Below, piece by piece: positions 42,492 to 52,050 of a DNA stretch of 64,000 nt (within the stretch, counting starts at the first letter, position 1; each line of letters opens with the position of its first letter). The notes beneath the pieces were generated by a model, which worked only from the letters and a program-made list of their open reading frames with translations, was not told the origin of the DNA and ran no database searches. Source of the stretch: RGIG995 sp045543655. Its GTDB lineage: Bacteria; Bacillota; Clostridia; Oscillospirales; UBA644. The translations under genes and the position numbers were made by a program. The stretch covers positions 1 to 64,000 of the forward strand of contig JAZPXN010000027.1 of NCBI GenBank assembly GCA_045543655.1, written 5' to 3'.

Positions 42492-43670
42492 ATGTTTGTA
42501 TACGCCGACAATGCGGCAACCACCCGCATCGCCCCCGAAGTGGCAGAGGCCATGATGCCTGCCCTCGGGGAACTTTACGGCAACCCCAGCACCATTTATT
42601 CCAAAGGCCGGGAGGCAAAGGAAGCCCTCGAAAAGGCGCGGGAGCAGGTGGCGAAGGCCATCAACTGCCGGTCGGGAGAGATCTACTTCACCTCCTGCGG
42701 CACCGAATCGGACAACTGGGCCATCCGGGGCATTGCAAAACGCTACGCCGAAAAAAAAGGCAAGCATATCATTACCACCAATATCGAGCACCACGCGGTG
42801 TTCGAATGTTTGAAGGCCCTGGAGAAAGAGGGATATTCCGTCACCTATCTTCCGGTCAACGAAGAAGGATTCGTCACACCGGAGCAGGTACGTGAGGCCA
42901 TCCGTCCCGACACCTGCCTGATCACCGTCATGACGGCGAACAACGAGATCGGCTCCATCCAGCCCATTGAAGAAATCGCAAGGATTGCGAAGGAACACAA
43001 CGTTTTCATGCACACCGACGCCGTGCAGGCCGTGGGGCATATCCCCGTGGACGTGCAGAAATCGGGCGTTGATCTGCTGAGTCTTTCCGGGCACAAGTTC
43101 CACGCGCCGAAGGGCGTAGGGGCGCTGTACGTCCGCAGGGGAGTTCTGATCGAGAATCTCACCTACGGCGGCGGCCAGGAGCGGAATCGCAGACCCGGCA
43201 CGGAGAATATTGCGGGAATCGTGGGATTGGGAGCCGCAATCGAGAAAGCCACGGCCGACCTGGAAAAGGATATGGCTCACGTTTCCGTCCTGCGGGACCG
43301 ACTGATCGACGGGATTCTGAAGACCATTCCCCATTGTAAGATCAATACCCCCTCCCACGACCGGCTTCCCGGCACGGTAAACGTCTCGGTGAAGCATATC
43401 GAAGGGGAATCCATGCTGCTACTTCTGGATATGAACGGCATTTGTGCCACCTCCGGCTCGGCCTGCGCCTCCGGAGATCTGGACCCCTCCCACGTGCTTC
43501 TTGCCATCGGTCTCCCCCACGAGATCGCGCACGGTTCGGTCCGGTTCAGCTTCTGTGCAGACAACACGGTGGAAGAGATCGACTATATTCTGGAAGTATT
43601 CCCCAAAATCGCCCAGCGACTGCGGGAAATGTCTCCCCTGTGGGAAGAAGCCGTGAAAAACGATAATTAA
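42492..43670 (+). CDS. iscS: Cysteine desulfurase (IscS/NifS)
   Basis: A 392-residue PLP enzyme. The PLP lysine lies in LSGHKFHAPKG (Lys202), the substrate-persulfide cysteine in ATSGSACASG (Cys325), and NIEHHAVFE and MTANNEIG are conserved. It provides sulfur for Fe-S clusters and thio-tRNA. It is followed at short distances by the scaffold protein and mnmA, the arrangement found in many Clostridia. Confidence 0.94.
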   Translation: MFVYADNAATTRIAPEVAEAMMPALGELYGNPSTIYSKGREAKEALEKAREQVAKAINCRSGEIYFTSCGTESDNWAIRGIAKRYAEKKGKHIITTNIEHHAVFECLKALEKEGYSVTYLPVNEEGFVTPEQVREAIRPDTCLITVMTANNEIGSIQPIEEIARIAKEHNVFMHTDAVQAVGHIPVDVQKSGVDLLSLSGHKFHAPKGVGALYVRRGVLIENLTYGGGQERNRRPGTENIAGIVGLGAAIEKATADLEKDMAHVSVLRDRLIDGILKTIPHCKINTPSHDRLPGTVNVSVKHIEGESMLLLLDMNGICATSGSACASGDLDPSHVLLAIGLPHEIAHGSVRFSFCADNTVEEIDYILEVFPKIAQRLREMSPLWEEAVKNDN

Positions 43671-43686
43671 CCCGAAAGGAACCGAT

Positions 43687-44133
43687 ATGATTTATAGCGC
43701 AAAAGTTATGGACCATTTTTCCAATCCCCGGAACGTGGGCGAAATTGCCAACGCCGACGGGGTCGGTGAAGTGGGCAACCCCAAATGCGGGGATATCATG
43801 AAGATCTACCTGAAGATCGATCACGATATCATTACCGACGTTAAGTTCAAGACCTTCGGTTGCGGCGCCGCCGTAGCCACCTCCTCCATGGCCACCGAGC
43901 TGATCAAGGGAAAGCCCATCCGGGAAGCGCTGCAGATGACCAACAAGGCCGTCGTGGAAGCGCTGGACGGCCTTCCCCCGGTGAAGATCCATTGCTCCGT
44001 TCTGGCGGAGGAAGCGGTTCAGGCCGCCATCTCCGATTATCTGGTCAAACGGGGCGAAAATCCCGAAGATTACGGCATCAAGAAGCCTCATTGCGAGGGC
44101 TCCTGCAGCTGCTGTGATCATTGCGGAGAATGA
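43687..44133 (+). CDS. iscU: Fe-S cluster scaffold protein with Cys-rich tail
   Basis: A 148-residue IscU/NifU-N-type scaffold. The three cluster cysteines are Cys34 (GNPKCGD), Cys59 (FGCGAA) and Cys103 (KIHCSVLA), with Asp36. Beyond the normal end, the last ~13 residues hold five more cysteines (136, 140, 142, 143, 146). This tail could bind metal or accept sulfur. The stop overlaps the start of mnmA, so production is coupled. Confidence 0.93.
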   Translation: MIYSAKVMDHFSNPRNVGEIANADGVGEVGNPKCGDIMKIYLKIDHDIITDVKFKTFGCGAAVATSSMATELIKGKPIREALQMTNKAVVEALDGLPPVKIHCSVLAEEAVQAAISDYLVKRGENPEDYGIKKPHCEGSCSCCDHCGE

Positions 44134-45161
44134 GCAGGACGGTATTAGTCGGATTGAGCGGCGGAGTTGACAGTGCGTTGACCGCCGCTCTTTTGCAAAA
44201 GGACGGTTATTCGGTGACCGGGCTTTACTGCATCATGCACGATCAAGACAAGGCGGGGCTAGAGGATGCCGAAACGGTGGCGGATCACCTGGGGATTCCG
44301 CTTCATACCGCAGACCTGCGGCAACGCTTTGACGAAACCGTCGTATCCGACTTTTTGGAATGCTACGCCAATGCAAAAACGCCGAATCCCTGCATCGTCT
44401 GCAATCCGGCGGTGAAATTCAAGGCGCTGTGCGATAAGGCCGACGAATTGGGCATTGAAAAAATCGCTACGGGCCATTATGCAAAAATCGAAAAACGTGA
44501 CAACGGCCGCTTTTGCGTCAAGGCCGTGACAGAAAAGGACCAGTCTTATATGCTCTACCGCCTGACGCAAGAGCAATTGAGTCGGATTCTGTTTCCTCTG
44601 GCCGATACGAAAAAGGAAGAAAACCGGGCCTTGGCGGAGCAACTGCAAATCCCGGTTTCCCAAAAAGCGGACAGCCAGGATATCTGCTTCATCAAGGGCG
44701 AATCCTACGTGGATTACATCGAGCGGCGGCTGGGCGCCTTCCCCGAGGGTGAATTCTGGCTTGCCGACGAGGACCGGGCCGTGGGGATTCACAAGGGTTT
44801 GATCCGTTATACCGTAGGACAGCGGAAGAATCTGGGCATTGCCCTGGGAACCCCCGTTTACGTTTCGGCGCTGGATCCGGAAAGCAATCGGGTGATTCTG
44901 TCCCGTACCGACGTAGTGGACCATTTTGAAATCACCGCAGAATCCCCGGTATTTCAAGGCATTGAGCCGGAGGAAGGATCCTTTGAGGCCTACGGAAAAA
45001 TCCGGTTTTCCGCGAAAGCATCCCCCTGCCGGGTTGCGATCCGGAACGGAATTCTCCATGCCCGCTTTGAACAGCCCCAACGAGCCGCAACCCCAGGCCA
45101 GTCCGCCGTCTTTTACGACGGAGACGGCCGCATCCTGTGCGGCGGATTTCTGAAGCGATAA
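44130..45161 (+). CDS. mnmA: tRNA-specific 2-thiouridylase
   Basis: A 343-residue enzyme; ATG 44130 overlaps the iscU stop and has GCGGA nearby. The PP-loop GLSGGVDSALTAALL, TPNPCIVCNPAVKF with the first catalytic cysteine, ATGHYAKIE, QSYMLYRL and the distal Cys in SQDICFIKG are all present. It thiolates U34 of Lys, Glu and Gln tRNAs using sulfur from the desulfurase encoded two genes upstream. Confidence 0.96.
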   Translation: MSRTVLVGLSGGVDSALTAALLQKDGYSVTGLYCIMHDQDKAGLEDAETVADHLGIPLHTADLRQRFDETVVSDFLECYANAKTPNPCIVCNPAVKFKALCDKADELGIEKIATGHYAKIEKRDNGRFCVKAVTEKDQSYMLYRLTQEQLSRILFPLADTKKEENRALAEQLQIPVSQKADSQDICFIKGESYVDYIERRLGAFPEGEFWLADEDRAVGIHKGLIRYTVGQRKNLGIALGTPVYVSALDPESNRVILSRTDVVDHFEITAESPVFQGIEPEEGSFEAYGKIRFSAKASPCRVAIRNGILHARFEQPQRAATPGQSAVFYDGDGRILCGGFLKR

Positions 45162-45244
45162 AAAGCAACTCAGCAGAGGAATGGTCGCCGTGCTTATTGG
45201 AAAAACACGAATCAAATTACTTCGTTGATACAAAGTAAAAGAAT

Positions 45245-45285
45245 AAATAACCCCGACAGATTTTTTAAGTCTGTCGGGGTTATTT
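45245..45285. terminator. Strong bidirectional terminator
   Basis: A perfect 16-bp stem, 45245-45260 with 45270-45285, with a T-rich loop, between convergent mnmA and the 45398 gene. A related element is at 21628. Confidence 0.85.
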
Positions 45286-45397
45286 CAGTTTAACTTCAAA
45301 TAGGATTTCGAATATTCAACTGTATCACGGGGAGAAATCCTGAATTGATCTGTAACTGACAAAAAAGCTCTCGGTAACTTTTTCTTTTTTTCTGTTG

Positions 45398-45967
45398 TCA
45401 ACGTATTGAATCTCTCCAAGAACCCTTTGGGTTGGTTTTTGGGGGAGTATCAAGTACGGTCTCAGAATCTCTCAAGTAGGGCTTTTCCTTTAATATGCGA
45501 TAGCGACCTACTTGAAGCCCTAAAATCTTTGTAATCAACAACGGCACTGCAGCAATGAGACATCCCCAGAATAAGTTCCCCGTTAAGTAAATCGGTAAAA
45601 ACGCAATAGACAATGGGTACGAGATCAAAGATTCGAAAGGAGGGGTGTTTTTATAGATCAATGCAAACAGAACAAACAATACGTGTCCTGTCACGTGGGA
45701 TGCAATCAAAAGAGCTCCATCGTATTTTTGAAGCACCGTCAATCGCGCACTTTCTCCCATGGACTGGTAAAAATACAGAATCAGAGCTGCAACACAGCCC
45801 AGGATCAGACAAGCCAGCTGGCGTTGTTCCCATTTTATCATGGTAAAATTGGAAAGATACATGATAATAAAGGTTGAAACGTAATACGCAAAGGAATACA
45901 GCAGGATAACCGCAAAGGATTTCAACGCCGTTAAAATAAACGCCCGAAATTTTTCTTTGACTGTCAT
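45398..45967 (-). CDS. Unrecognised membrane protein
   Basis: A 189-residue protein starting behind GGGAGG. It has five to six hydrophobic segments and a polar C-terminal tail. There are no diagnostic motifs. The base composition is AT-richer than that of the adjacent housekeeping genes. It is monocistronic and convergent with mnmA. A transport or stress role cannot be judged from the sequence. Confidence 0.6.
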   Translation of the reverse strand: MTVKEKFRAFILTALKSFAVILLYSFAYYVSTFIIMYLSNFTMIKWEQRQLACLILGCVAALILYFYQSMGESARLTVLQKYDGALLIASHVTGHVLFVLFALIYKNTPPFESLISYPLSIAFLPIYLTGNLFWGCLIAAVPLLITKILGLQVGRYRILKEKPYLRDSETVLDTPPKTNPKGSWRDSIR

Positions 45968-46097
45968 AAGAACCTCCCGTTAACTATATGTGTGCATATG
46001 CCAGAGACCAATCCTTTATTCTGTTAACGATCGAAAGCTATTTATTTCGCCTTATTTTATCACACTTTCAATATTTTGTAACATTAAAGACTTTTGA

Positions 46098-46841
46098 TTA
46101 TTGCGCTTTTTTCTTGCAGGAGATCTTATCGGCGATGAACCAGGGCAGGTACATGACGATAAAGATGGGAATGAGGAACACGGGGATGCCGATAAGATGG
46201 TTGCCGAACCATTGCTCGAAATACCAGAGGGGATTGCCTTTGTCCGCCTCCATGAGGAACATGAAATTCGTATCAAGAAGAAGATTGATGCCATAGACCA
46301 ATGCGGCGGCGCAGAAAAGGAAGAGGAAGCATTTGGGGATCTTCTTCGGGTCGGGACGGATGTCGCCGCCCACGGTGAGGAGAATAGGGTACAAGGCAAG
46401 CAGGATATGGACGGTAAAGCTGTGCATATGCATGAAATTGCCGAAGGGAAGTTTCGTCCAGGAGGGGACGATCAAGGCGATCAGCGCCGCCGGAATACAG
46501 ACGGCGTAGAGGAAATTATCCAGGGTTTTCGACGGCTTGAACACGTGCCACGCAATGAGCAGGATATTGATACTGCACAGATGAAGAGGAAGGTAATTCA
46601 GCGTATAATTGCCGCCGATGAACAGACAGACCATTTTAAACAACTCGTCGGCAACGATAAGACCGGCCAGGATAAACCGGGCGATCTTCCGGCGGGACGG
46701 AGTAAGACGGCGATATAAAAGAGATCCAACGACGGCAGCGACGAGAAACACGGCAAGCCACCCCAGATGGACGGGGCTGAAATGGGCAAACCCGTGGCCG
46801 CTTTCGATGGTTCCGGTGGTTTCGAGAAAAAATTCCATTGC
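46098..46841 (-). CDS. TIGR02206/YwaF-family membrane protein
   Basis: A 247-residue, six- or seven-helix protein starting behind AAGGA. LPLHLCSINILLIAWHVFKP in the middle and FMHMHSFTVHILLALYPIL match the family's conserved helices, which recall the fold of TMEM164-like proteins. Function unknown. It is transcribed divergently from the DUF368 gene. Confidence 0.75.
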   Translation of the reverse strand, partial: AMEFFLETTGTIESGHGFAHFSPVHLGWLAVFLVAAVVGSLLYRRLTPSRRKIARFILAGLIVADELFKMVCLFIGGNYTLNYLPLHLCSINILLIAWHVFKPSKTLDNFLYAVCIPAALIALIVPSWTKLPFGNFMHMHSFTVHILLALYPILLTVGGDIRPDPKKIPKCFLFLFCAAALVYGINLLLDTNFMFLMEADKGNPLWYFEQWFGNHLIGIPVFLIPIFIVMYLPWFIADKISCKKKAQ

Positions 46842-46948
46842 ATATCCTTCCTTCAAAAGAATACCTTAATATTAACACGGCTTTGCAACAGAATCGTTGC
46901 GGTATTTTGACGAATATGCAACAAAAAGCGGAAATGAGGCAATAAATT

Positions 46949-47767
46949 ATGCGACGGTTACGGGAATTTTTTCTGGGATTTCTCATCGGCGGCACCATGT
47001 CGGTTCCGGGGGTCAGCGGAGGCACTACGGCCATCGCCCTGGGATGCTACGGGGAAATCTTAACGGCGGCGGGGGATCTGAAGAAAAAAGAGAACCGGTG
47101 GTATCTGATCAAAATGCTTTTGGGCGGCGTCTGCGGATTTTTCCTATTAGCGGGCGGGATTGCGGCGGCGCTTCGGATCTTGCCACTGACGGTGACGGCG
47201 GTCTTCTGCGGCGCGGCGGGGACGGGATTGTATCTGCTGGGCAGAGAAGCCTTCCGGACGGGAATCTCCCTGAACGGAGTTCTGTTTTTTCTGCTGGGGC
47301 TGGGCGTCGTGGCCGCGGTGGAGCGGATGCCGGAAATGACGGGCAATACCTCTCCCCTGCTCTCGGTTGTATGGGGATTCTTCCTGGCGGTGGGGATCAT
47401 TCTGCCGGGCATCAGCACCTCTCATCTGCTGATGGTCTTCGGCCTATACGACGACGTAGCGGCCATCGGCGGCTGGCGAGATCTTTTGACATTGCTCCCC
47501 CTGGGCATCGGGGCGGCGGCGGGAATCTTATTGCTGACAAAGCCCCTGGCGGCGCTGATGAAGCGATATCCGGGCTATTGCAATTTTGCTCTGCTGGGGT
47601 TCGGCGTCGGCTCCCTGAAGGCCCTCGTCGCCCCCTGCATCGGACACCCGCAGATCGGGTATCTTCTGTGGTTCCAGATTGCCAACGGACTGATTTTGGG
47701 CGCCGGCGCGGTCTGGGGAATCCTGAAGCTGAATCAAAGAAAAATCGACGGAGACGCGCCGCAATGA
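46949..47767 (+). CDS. DUF368 membrane protein, probable undecaprenyl-phosphate translocase
   Basis: A 272-residue protein with about nine helices. The hallmarks are IGGTMSVPGVSGGTTAIALGCY near the N-terminus and GIILPGISTSHLLMVFGLYD in the second half, an internal pseudo-repeat typical of DUF368. Members of this family are reported to recycle the C55-P lipid carrier across the membrane. Its last ~100 codons, with terminator and following promoter, are present as a second copy at 61101-61535. Confidence 0.88.
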   Translation: MRRLREFFLGFLIGGTMSVPGVSGGTTAIALGCYGEILTAAGDLKKKENRWYLIKMLLGGVCGFFLLAGGIAAALRILPLTVTAVFCGAAGTGLYLLGREAFRTGISLNGVLFFLLGLGVVAAVERMPEMTGNTSPLLSVVWGFFLAVGIILPGISTSHLLMVFGLYDDVAAIGGWRDLLTLLPLGIGAAAGILLLTKPLAALMKRYPGYCNFALLGFGVGSLKALVAPCIGHPQIGYLLWFQIANGLILGAGAVWGILKLNQRKIDGDAPQ

Positions 47768-47779
47768 CGCGTCTCCGTC
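47747..47779 (+). terminator. Hairpin overlapping the DUF368 stop
   Basis: A 12-bp perfect GC-rich stem, 47747-47758 with 47768-47779, without a clear T tract. It is conserved in the right copy (61379-61411). Confidence 0.55.
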
Positions 47780-47863
47780 GTGCTATATCCTCCCAATATT
47801 TCATCCTATGACAACTCCCCTTTTCTTGCATTTTAAATTACAAAATCGAATTTTTTGTGTCTT

Positions 47864-47904
47864 TGCTGTCAGCATATGACAAAAGATAGAAAATATGCTA
47901 TAAT
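47864..47904 (+). promoter_or_regulatory. Promoter and palindromic operator of the LRR/BRCT cluster, site 3
   Basis: The palindromic core TGCTGTCAGCA is at 47864-47874, followed by ATGACA (-35, 47876-47881), a 17-bp spacer and TATAAT (47899-47904) with TGC before it. It is the same arrangement as at 20021-20064 and 61492-61535. Confidence 0.75.
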
Positions 47905-47938
47905 AAAATAACAAGTGCGAGTGACGGGAGGATGCATC

Positions 47939-49534
47939 ATGCCAACAAATAATCGTTACAATTTCAAGTCTAACAGCGCCGGAAATGCTCGATGGGGAAA
48001 AACTTCTTATTCCAGATATGTACGTAGGCACTCCAGGTATTCACGCAAAAAATCAAGCTCTGGGGTGACCGGACTTTTTGGAGATTATGTTGCCGGTGTC
48101 CTGGCAAGAATTATTGTCGCTGGACTTACTGGCGGAGGGAAAGAAAATACTCCGTCCAATTATAGTAATTACTCTGGATACACGCCTAACATTAAACGAG
48201 ATGAGTGCCATAAAACGCCGCCAACCGTTAGCAAGGAAATTCCAGATAAAGAACCCCTGTATGATGAGGGAATAGTTGTTTTAAACCTTCCGGAAGGTTT
48301 GGAAGTTATTGAGGAAGGTTCCTTCTGGGGATTCAAAAATCTGAAACAACTAAAACTGCCATCTTCATTGCGTAGACTGAATGCAAATGCTTTTCGTAAT
48401 TGTGAGAGCCTTACTTCCGTAAAAATCCCAGAGGGATGTCGTTTTATCGGTTCTGACTGCTTTTTCATGTGCTCTTCCTTGAAAGATATTTATATCCCCG
48501 CCTCTGTTAAGGAAATCGAGCATGATGCTTTCTGTACAACCTGTGATAATACGGTCCTCCATGTGAAACCCGGTAGTTATGCGAGAGATTATGCTGTTAA
48601 AAACAAGCTCACTCATTCGGTTGTTTGTGATCAGACAAAACCCGGTACTTTGGATTATCCGTCGATAGACGAATACAATGCCAGGGCTCAGAAATGGATT
48701 AACGATCATCGTTCGGATCTGACGCTCAATCCCGACATTGAAATTGACGGAAATAGTTTTGCCTTTATCAGTCTTCAGAATAAAGATTTTACAAATAAAA
48801 ACTATGAATATGATTCTGTTGTCAAATCCGTAAAAGACAACGGCGGAAACTGCTATCCCGCACTGTTGGGGGATGGTTGGTTTATGGTTGTCGACCCCGG
48901 AGCAGAAAATGAAGCCTACGATTCTGAAATTCGTACTTTAAAAGCTTTAAAGCAAAAGGTGACGGTTATTCTGCTTTCGGATTTGAAAAAAGCGCTCGGC
49001 GATGATTGGAAAGAGTCTGCTATGAATGACGCATGTTCTTCCCTTATCATGAACGAGCTGGGAGATTACATTGAGTATGATGAGGCTTTTGAGAACTACG
49101 ACGGAGAAGAAATTGACGTAGAGATGCCTTCCGGGTTTAAGAAGATTGATACATATGCGTTTTCCGGTTCGGAAATTACGTCGGTTGTAATTCCGGAGGG
49201 AATCAGGATTATCGACGCTTCCTCTTTTTCATACTGCAAAAAACTGAAGAATATACAACTCCCCAAATCCCTGAAGCTTTTAGAGGAGGAGGCGTTTTCT
49301 GGCTGCGAATCTCTTACTTGTATTGTAATCCCCGATGGCTGTCGCAGAATTGCGAAGGAATGTTTTCGTTATTGTGATTCACTGAAAGATGTGTACATCC
49401 CGGCTTCCGTCATAGAAATTGGCGAAGATGCGTTTTATACCAGCTGGAGGAATGAGACTGTTCTTCACGTAAAATCCGGCAGCTATGCTGAGCAATACGC
49501 TGCTAAGAACGGTATAAAATATTTTGCGGAATAA
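47939..49534 (+). CDS. Cytoplasmic LRR-BRCT-LRR protein
   Basis: A 531-residue protein starting behind GGGAGG, with no signal peptide. A basic, low-complexity N-terminus (many Arg/Ser/Tyr) precedes an NYSGYT segment also found in two downstream proteins. Residues ~105-225 and ~385-531 are BspA-type LRRs (LTSVKIPEGCRFIGSDCF). Between them (~270-352) sits a domain with the BRCT pattern: FAFISL, helix, GG-x-C, VVDP, then ILLSDLKKAL. The combination suggests a protein-interaction scaffold. First gene of the nine-gene unit. Confidence 0.75.
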   Translation: MPTNNRYNFKSNSAGNARWGKTSYSRYVRRHSRYSRKKSSSGVTGLFGDYVAGVLARIIVAGLTGGGKENTPSNYSNYSGYTPNIKRDECHKTPPTVSKEIPDKEPLYDEGIVVLNLPEGLEVIEEGSFWGFKNLKQLKLPSSLRRLNANAFRNCESLTSVKIPEGCRFIGSDCFFMCSSLKDIYIPASVKEIEHDAFCTTCDNTVLHVKPGSYARDYAVKNKLTHSVVCDQTKPGTLDYPSIDEYNARAQKWINDHRSDLTLNPDIEIDGNSFAFISLQNKDFTNKNYEYDSVVKSVKDNGGNCYPALLGDGWFMVVDPGAENEAYDSEIRTLKALKQKVTVILLSDLKKALGDDWKESAMNDACSSLIMNELGDYIEYDEAFENYDGEEIDVEMPSGFKKIDTYAFSGSEITSVVIPEGIRIIDASSFSYCKKLKNIQLPKSLKLLEEEAFSGCESLTCIVIPDGCRRIAKECFRYCDSLKDVYIPASVIEIGEDAFYTSWRNETVLHVKSGSYAEQYAAKNGIKYFAE

Positions 49535-49710
49535 TTTGGGAAAATAAAAATCATGTCTTCGAATTTAGATATGTTAGGTTTATCTTATCGCTATTGTATC
49601 CTATGAGAATGACAATGTCTATTCTCGATTTCTTATCAAACCATTCCGATTAGAACCGAAACATATTTTTGAGCTACAACATTAAGAAGAAAAAATAGGA
49701 GGAAAGTGTT

Positions 49711-51945
49711 ATGTCGAACAAGTATCGTAAACTGAGTGATTTGATTCAAGTGGATGATTCATCCGGGAGGGAGCGTTTCTATGTAAACGGAGAATGGAGT
49801 TTTGAACTTCCTTACGGATGCTCTTATTCTATTGATGCTGAATATGATGGCGGAATAAAAGGCGGTATTTCCTTGACCAGTAAAGTCAAACCGATGGTAA
49901 TTCGGGAGGATTATTCGATTTATAAAAATCCGTTCAATGTTGCATTGGAACCCCATTATGATTTCTTTGGGAAATATGGCAATATCATTGATTGTAAATA
50001 TGACAATCGCTTTCTGGAATCTAGCGATAACAATCGCCGGACTATTCTTATAGATGAAGACGATTTTTATGTGGATTTTTACCGTAGTTCAATTTTTCCA
50101 TTCGGAGTCGACCTTACAATTCGGGTTCGTGGATCTGAAACAGAGGCATTCAATTTTTCTGCCGTAGTGGATGCTGAAAGCCAAGAAGAATATAATCACC
50201 ATGTCGAATTGTTTGACTCTATCGCAAATTCAATACAACGGGAATGTAAAAAATCTGCGAAGAGCAAAAAATCTTCCTCCAAAGCAGCTACCGTTTCCGA
50301 TCCTGACTATATTGTAGAAAACAATGTTCTTTTGAAGTATATCGGACACAAAACCGATATCGTAATTCCGGATGGCGTGAATGAGATTGCAGATAATACG
50401 TTCAGTGGCCTCGATTCGATAGAAACGCTCTATGTTCCGGAAGGTGTGAAAAGCATCGGACGCCGAGCATTCGAAAATTGTACGAGTTTAAGAGAGGTTA
50501 CTCTTCCTGACAGTTTGGAATATTTGGGGGATTATGCTTTTGTTGATTGTCACAGCTTAACCAGCGTAACTCTCGGAAAAAATCTTACTGCAATGGAAAG
50601 CAGTGTCTTCAGCGACTGTTTCCAATTGCAAGACGTTGTGATTCCTCCCAATGTAAAATATATTGATGCATTTGCATTTAAGGCTTGTCAGGAATTCACT
50701 CAAATTGTGATTCCGAATGGCGTTGAAATGATTGGATTTACAGCCTTTGCCGGATGTAGCAACTTGGAATACCTGTATATCCCGAAAAGCGTAAAAACCA
50801 TTATGGATAATTTCATGGGAGTGTCTCCTTTTGCCGGATGCTCCAGTTTGGTTATCCATTGCCCCAAGGGATCTGCTGCCGAAGATTATGCAAAGAGTCA
50901 TAATCTGAACTATGAAATTGATAATACCCCTGTCCTTTTAACCTCTCCGAAAAGGAATTCCCCTGTTGTAGATTCGGAAGACGACGATGACGATTACTCT
51001 CAACCTTCTCCCAATACGTTTTTCGACGGGACCGTCCTCAACGACATTGAAGTTGAGGAAGGGGCTACGGAAATCGAAGCGGATGCTTATTCTTTTGATG
51101 AAGATATTGTATTTGCCGTAATCCCTGAGGGCGTGGAAGAAATCGGAGACAGTGCGTTTTACTGTTGCAAAAATCTGGAATATGTAAAACTGCCCGACTC
51201 TGTTCTTCGGTTGCAAGAAAATGCATTCGATGGTTGTGAAAAACTTCCTTACTTGATTATTCCGGAAGGCTGCCAGGTTATTGGCGCGGACTGCTTCACG
51301 GGTTGTAAAGCGATGACCGATCTTTACATTCCTGCGTCTGTCACGGAAATCGGTGAAGATGCATTCTTCCGTTTTACTGGAGATTGCGATATTCTTTTTC
51401 ATGTAAAACGAGGTAGTTATGCGGAGCAATATGCCATTGAAAACGATTTAACCTATACAAATTCTTTTGACTATTCCAATCTTCCTTCGGTTGCCGCACT
51501 TGTGGAAAAGCGCTCTTCCAAGAGTGATATCGAGTTCCCCGAAGGTATTACCGTAATTGAAGAGGATTCCCATTCCTTTGACCGTAGATCCACGTGCCTG
51601 TTGATTCCGGAGGGTGTGGAGGAGATTCAAAAAGAGGCTTTTTACGGATGCGAAAAGTTGCAGTATGTGAAACTTCCTACTTCTTTGAGAATCCTTGGAG
51701 AAGGTGTATTTCGTTCTTGCGAAAAACTCATCCGTGTCGATTTTCCCGAAGGTTGCAGATCTATCGGTGCGGACTGTTTCACCGGTTGTGACGCTATGAC
51801 CGATCTTTACATCCCGGCGTCTGTTACGGAAATCGGTGAAGATGCATTTTTCCATTATCCCGAAGATATTACGCTTCACGTGAAACGTGGTAGTTATGCG
51901 GAACGGTACGCCATCGAGAATAATTTAAAGTACGTTTTGGAATAA
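49711..51945 (+). CDS. Cytoplasmic LRR protein with unknown N-terminal domain
   Basis: A 744-residue protein behind AGGAGG, without signal peptide. Residues 1-~180 form an unrecognised alpha/beta domain (FYVNGEWSFELPYGCSYSID, DDFYVDFYRSSIFPFG). A lysine/serine-rich linker follows, then two or three blocks of BspA-type LRRs (about 200-400, 440-570, 590-744). The last two blocks are near copies of each other (both contain GADCFTGC-AMTDLYIPASVTEI) and also resemble the C-terminal block of the preceding protein, showing recent internal duplication. Confidence 0.75.
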   Translation: MSNKYRKLSDLIQVDDSSGRERFYVNGEWSFELPYGCSYSIDAEYDGGIKGGISLTSKVKPMVIREDYSIYKNPFNVALEPHYDFFGKYGNIIDCKYDNRFLESSDNNRRTILIDEDDFYVDFYRSSIFPFGVDLTIRVRGSETEAFNFSAVVDAESQEEYNHHVELFDSIANSIQRECKKSAKSKKSSSKAATVSDPDYIVENNVLLKYIGHKTDIVIPDGVNEIADNTFSGLDSIETLYVPEGVKSIGRRAFENCTSLREVTLPDSLEYLGDYAFVDCHSLTSVTLGKNLTAMESSVFSDCFQLQDVVIPPNVKYIDAFAFKACQEFTQIVIPNGVEMIGFTAFAGCSNLEYLYIPKSVKTIMDNFMGVSPFAGCSSLVIHCPKGSAAEDYAKSHNLNYEIDNTPVLLTSPKRNSPVVDSEDDDDDYSQPSPNTFFDGTVLNDIEVEEGATEIEADAYSFDEDIVFAVIPEGVEEIGDSAFYCCKNLEYVKLPDSVLRLQENAFDGCEKLPYLIIPEGCQVIGADCFTGCKAMTDLYIPASVTEIGEDAFFRFTGDCDILFHVKRGSYAEQYAIENDLTYTNSFDYSNLPSVAALVEKRSSKSDIEFPEGITVIEEDSHSFDRRSTCLLIPEGVEEIQKEAFYGCEKLQYVKLPTSLRILGEGVFRSCEKLIRVDFPEGCRSIGADCFTGCDAMTDLYIPASVTEIGEDAFFHYPEDITLHVKRGSYAERYAIENNLKYVLE

Positions 51946-52050
51946 TTTTCCCCAATTTGTAGAAAGAAAGGACGTTGCTTTCTGCCTAAAATAGAGCGAT
52001 TGAAATATGTAACGGGTCTATTTCTGGCATAGTAAAGAAGGAGATTTAAT

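Larger units (their letters stand above)
47469..47904. repeat. Long direct repeat, left copy
   Basis: From GCGGCTGGCGAGATCTTTTG in the DUF368 gene through its stop, hairpin, palindrome and -10 box, this ~436-bp stretch is repeated at 61101-61535 with scattered substitutions and small indels. The copies lie in the same orientation, 13.6 kb apart. Confidence 0.85.
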
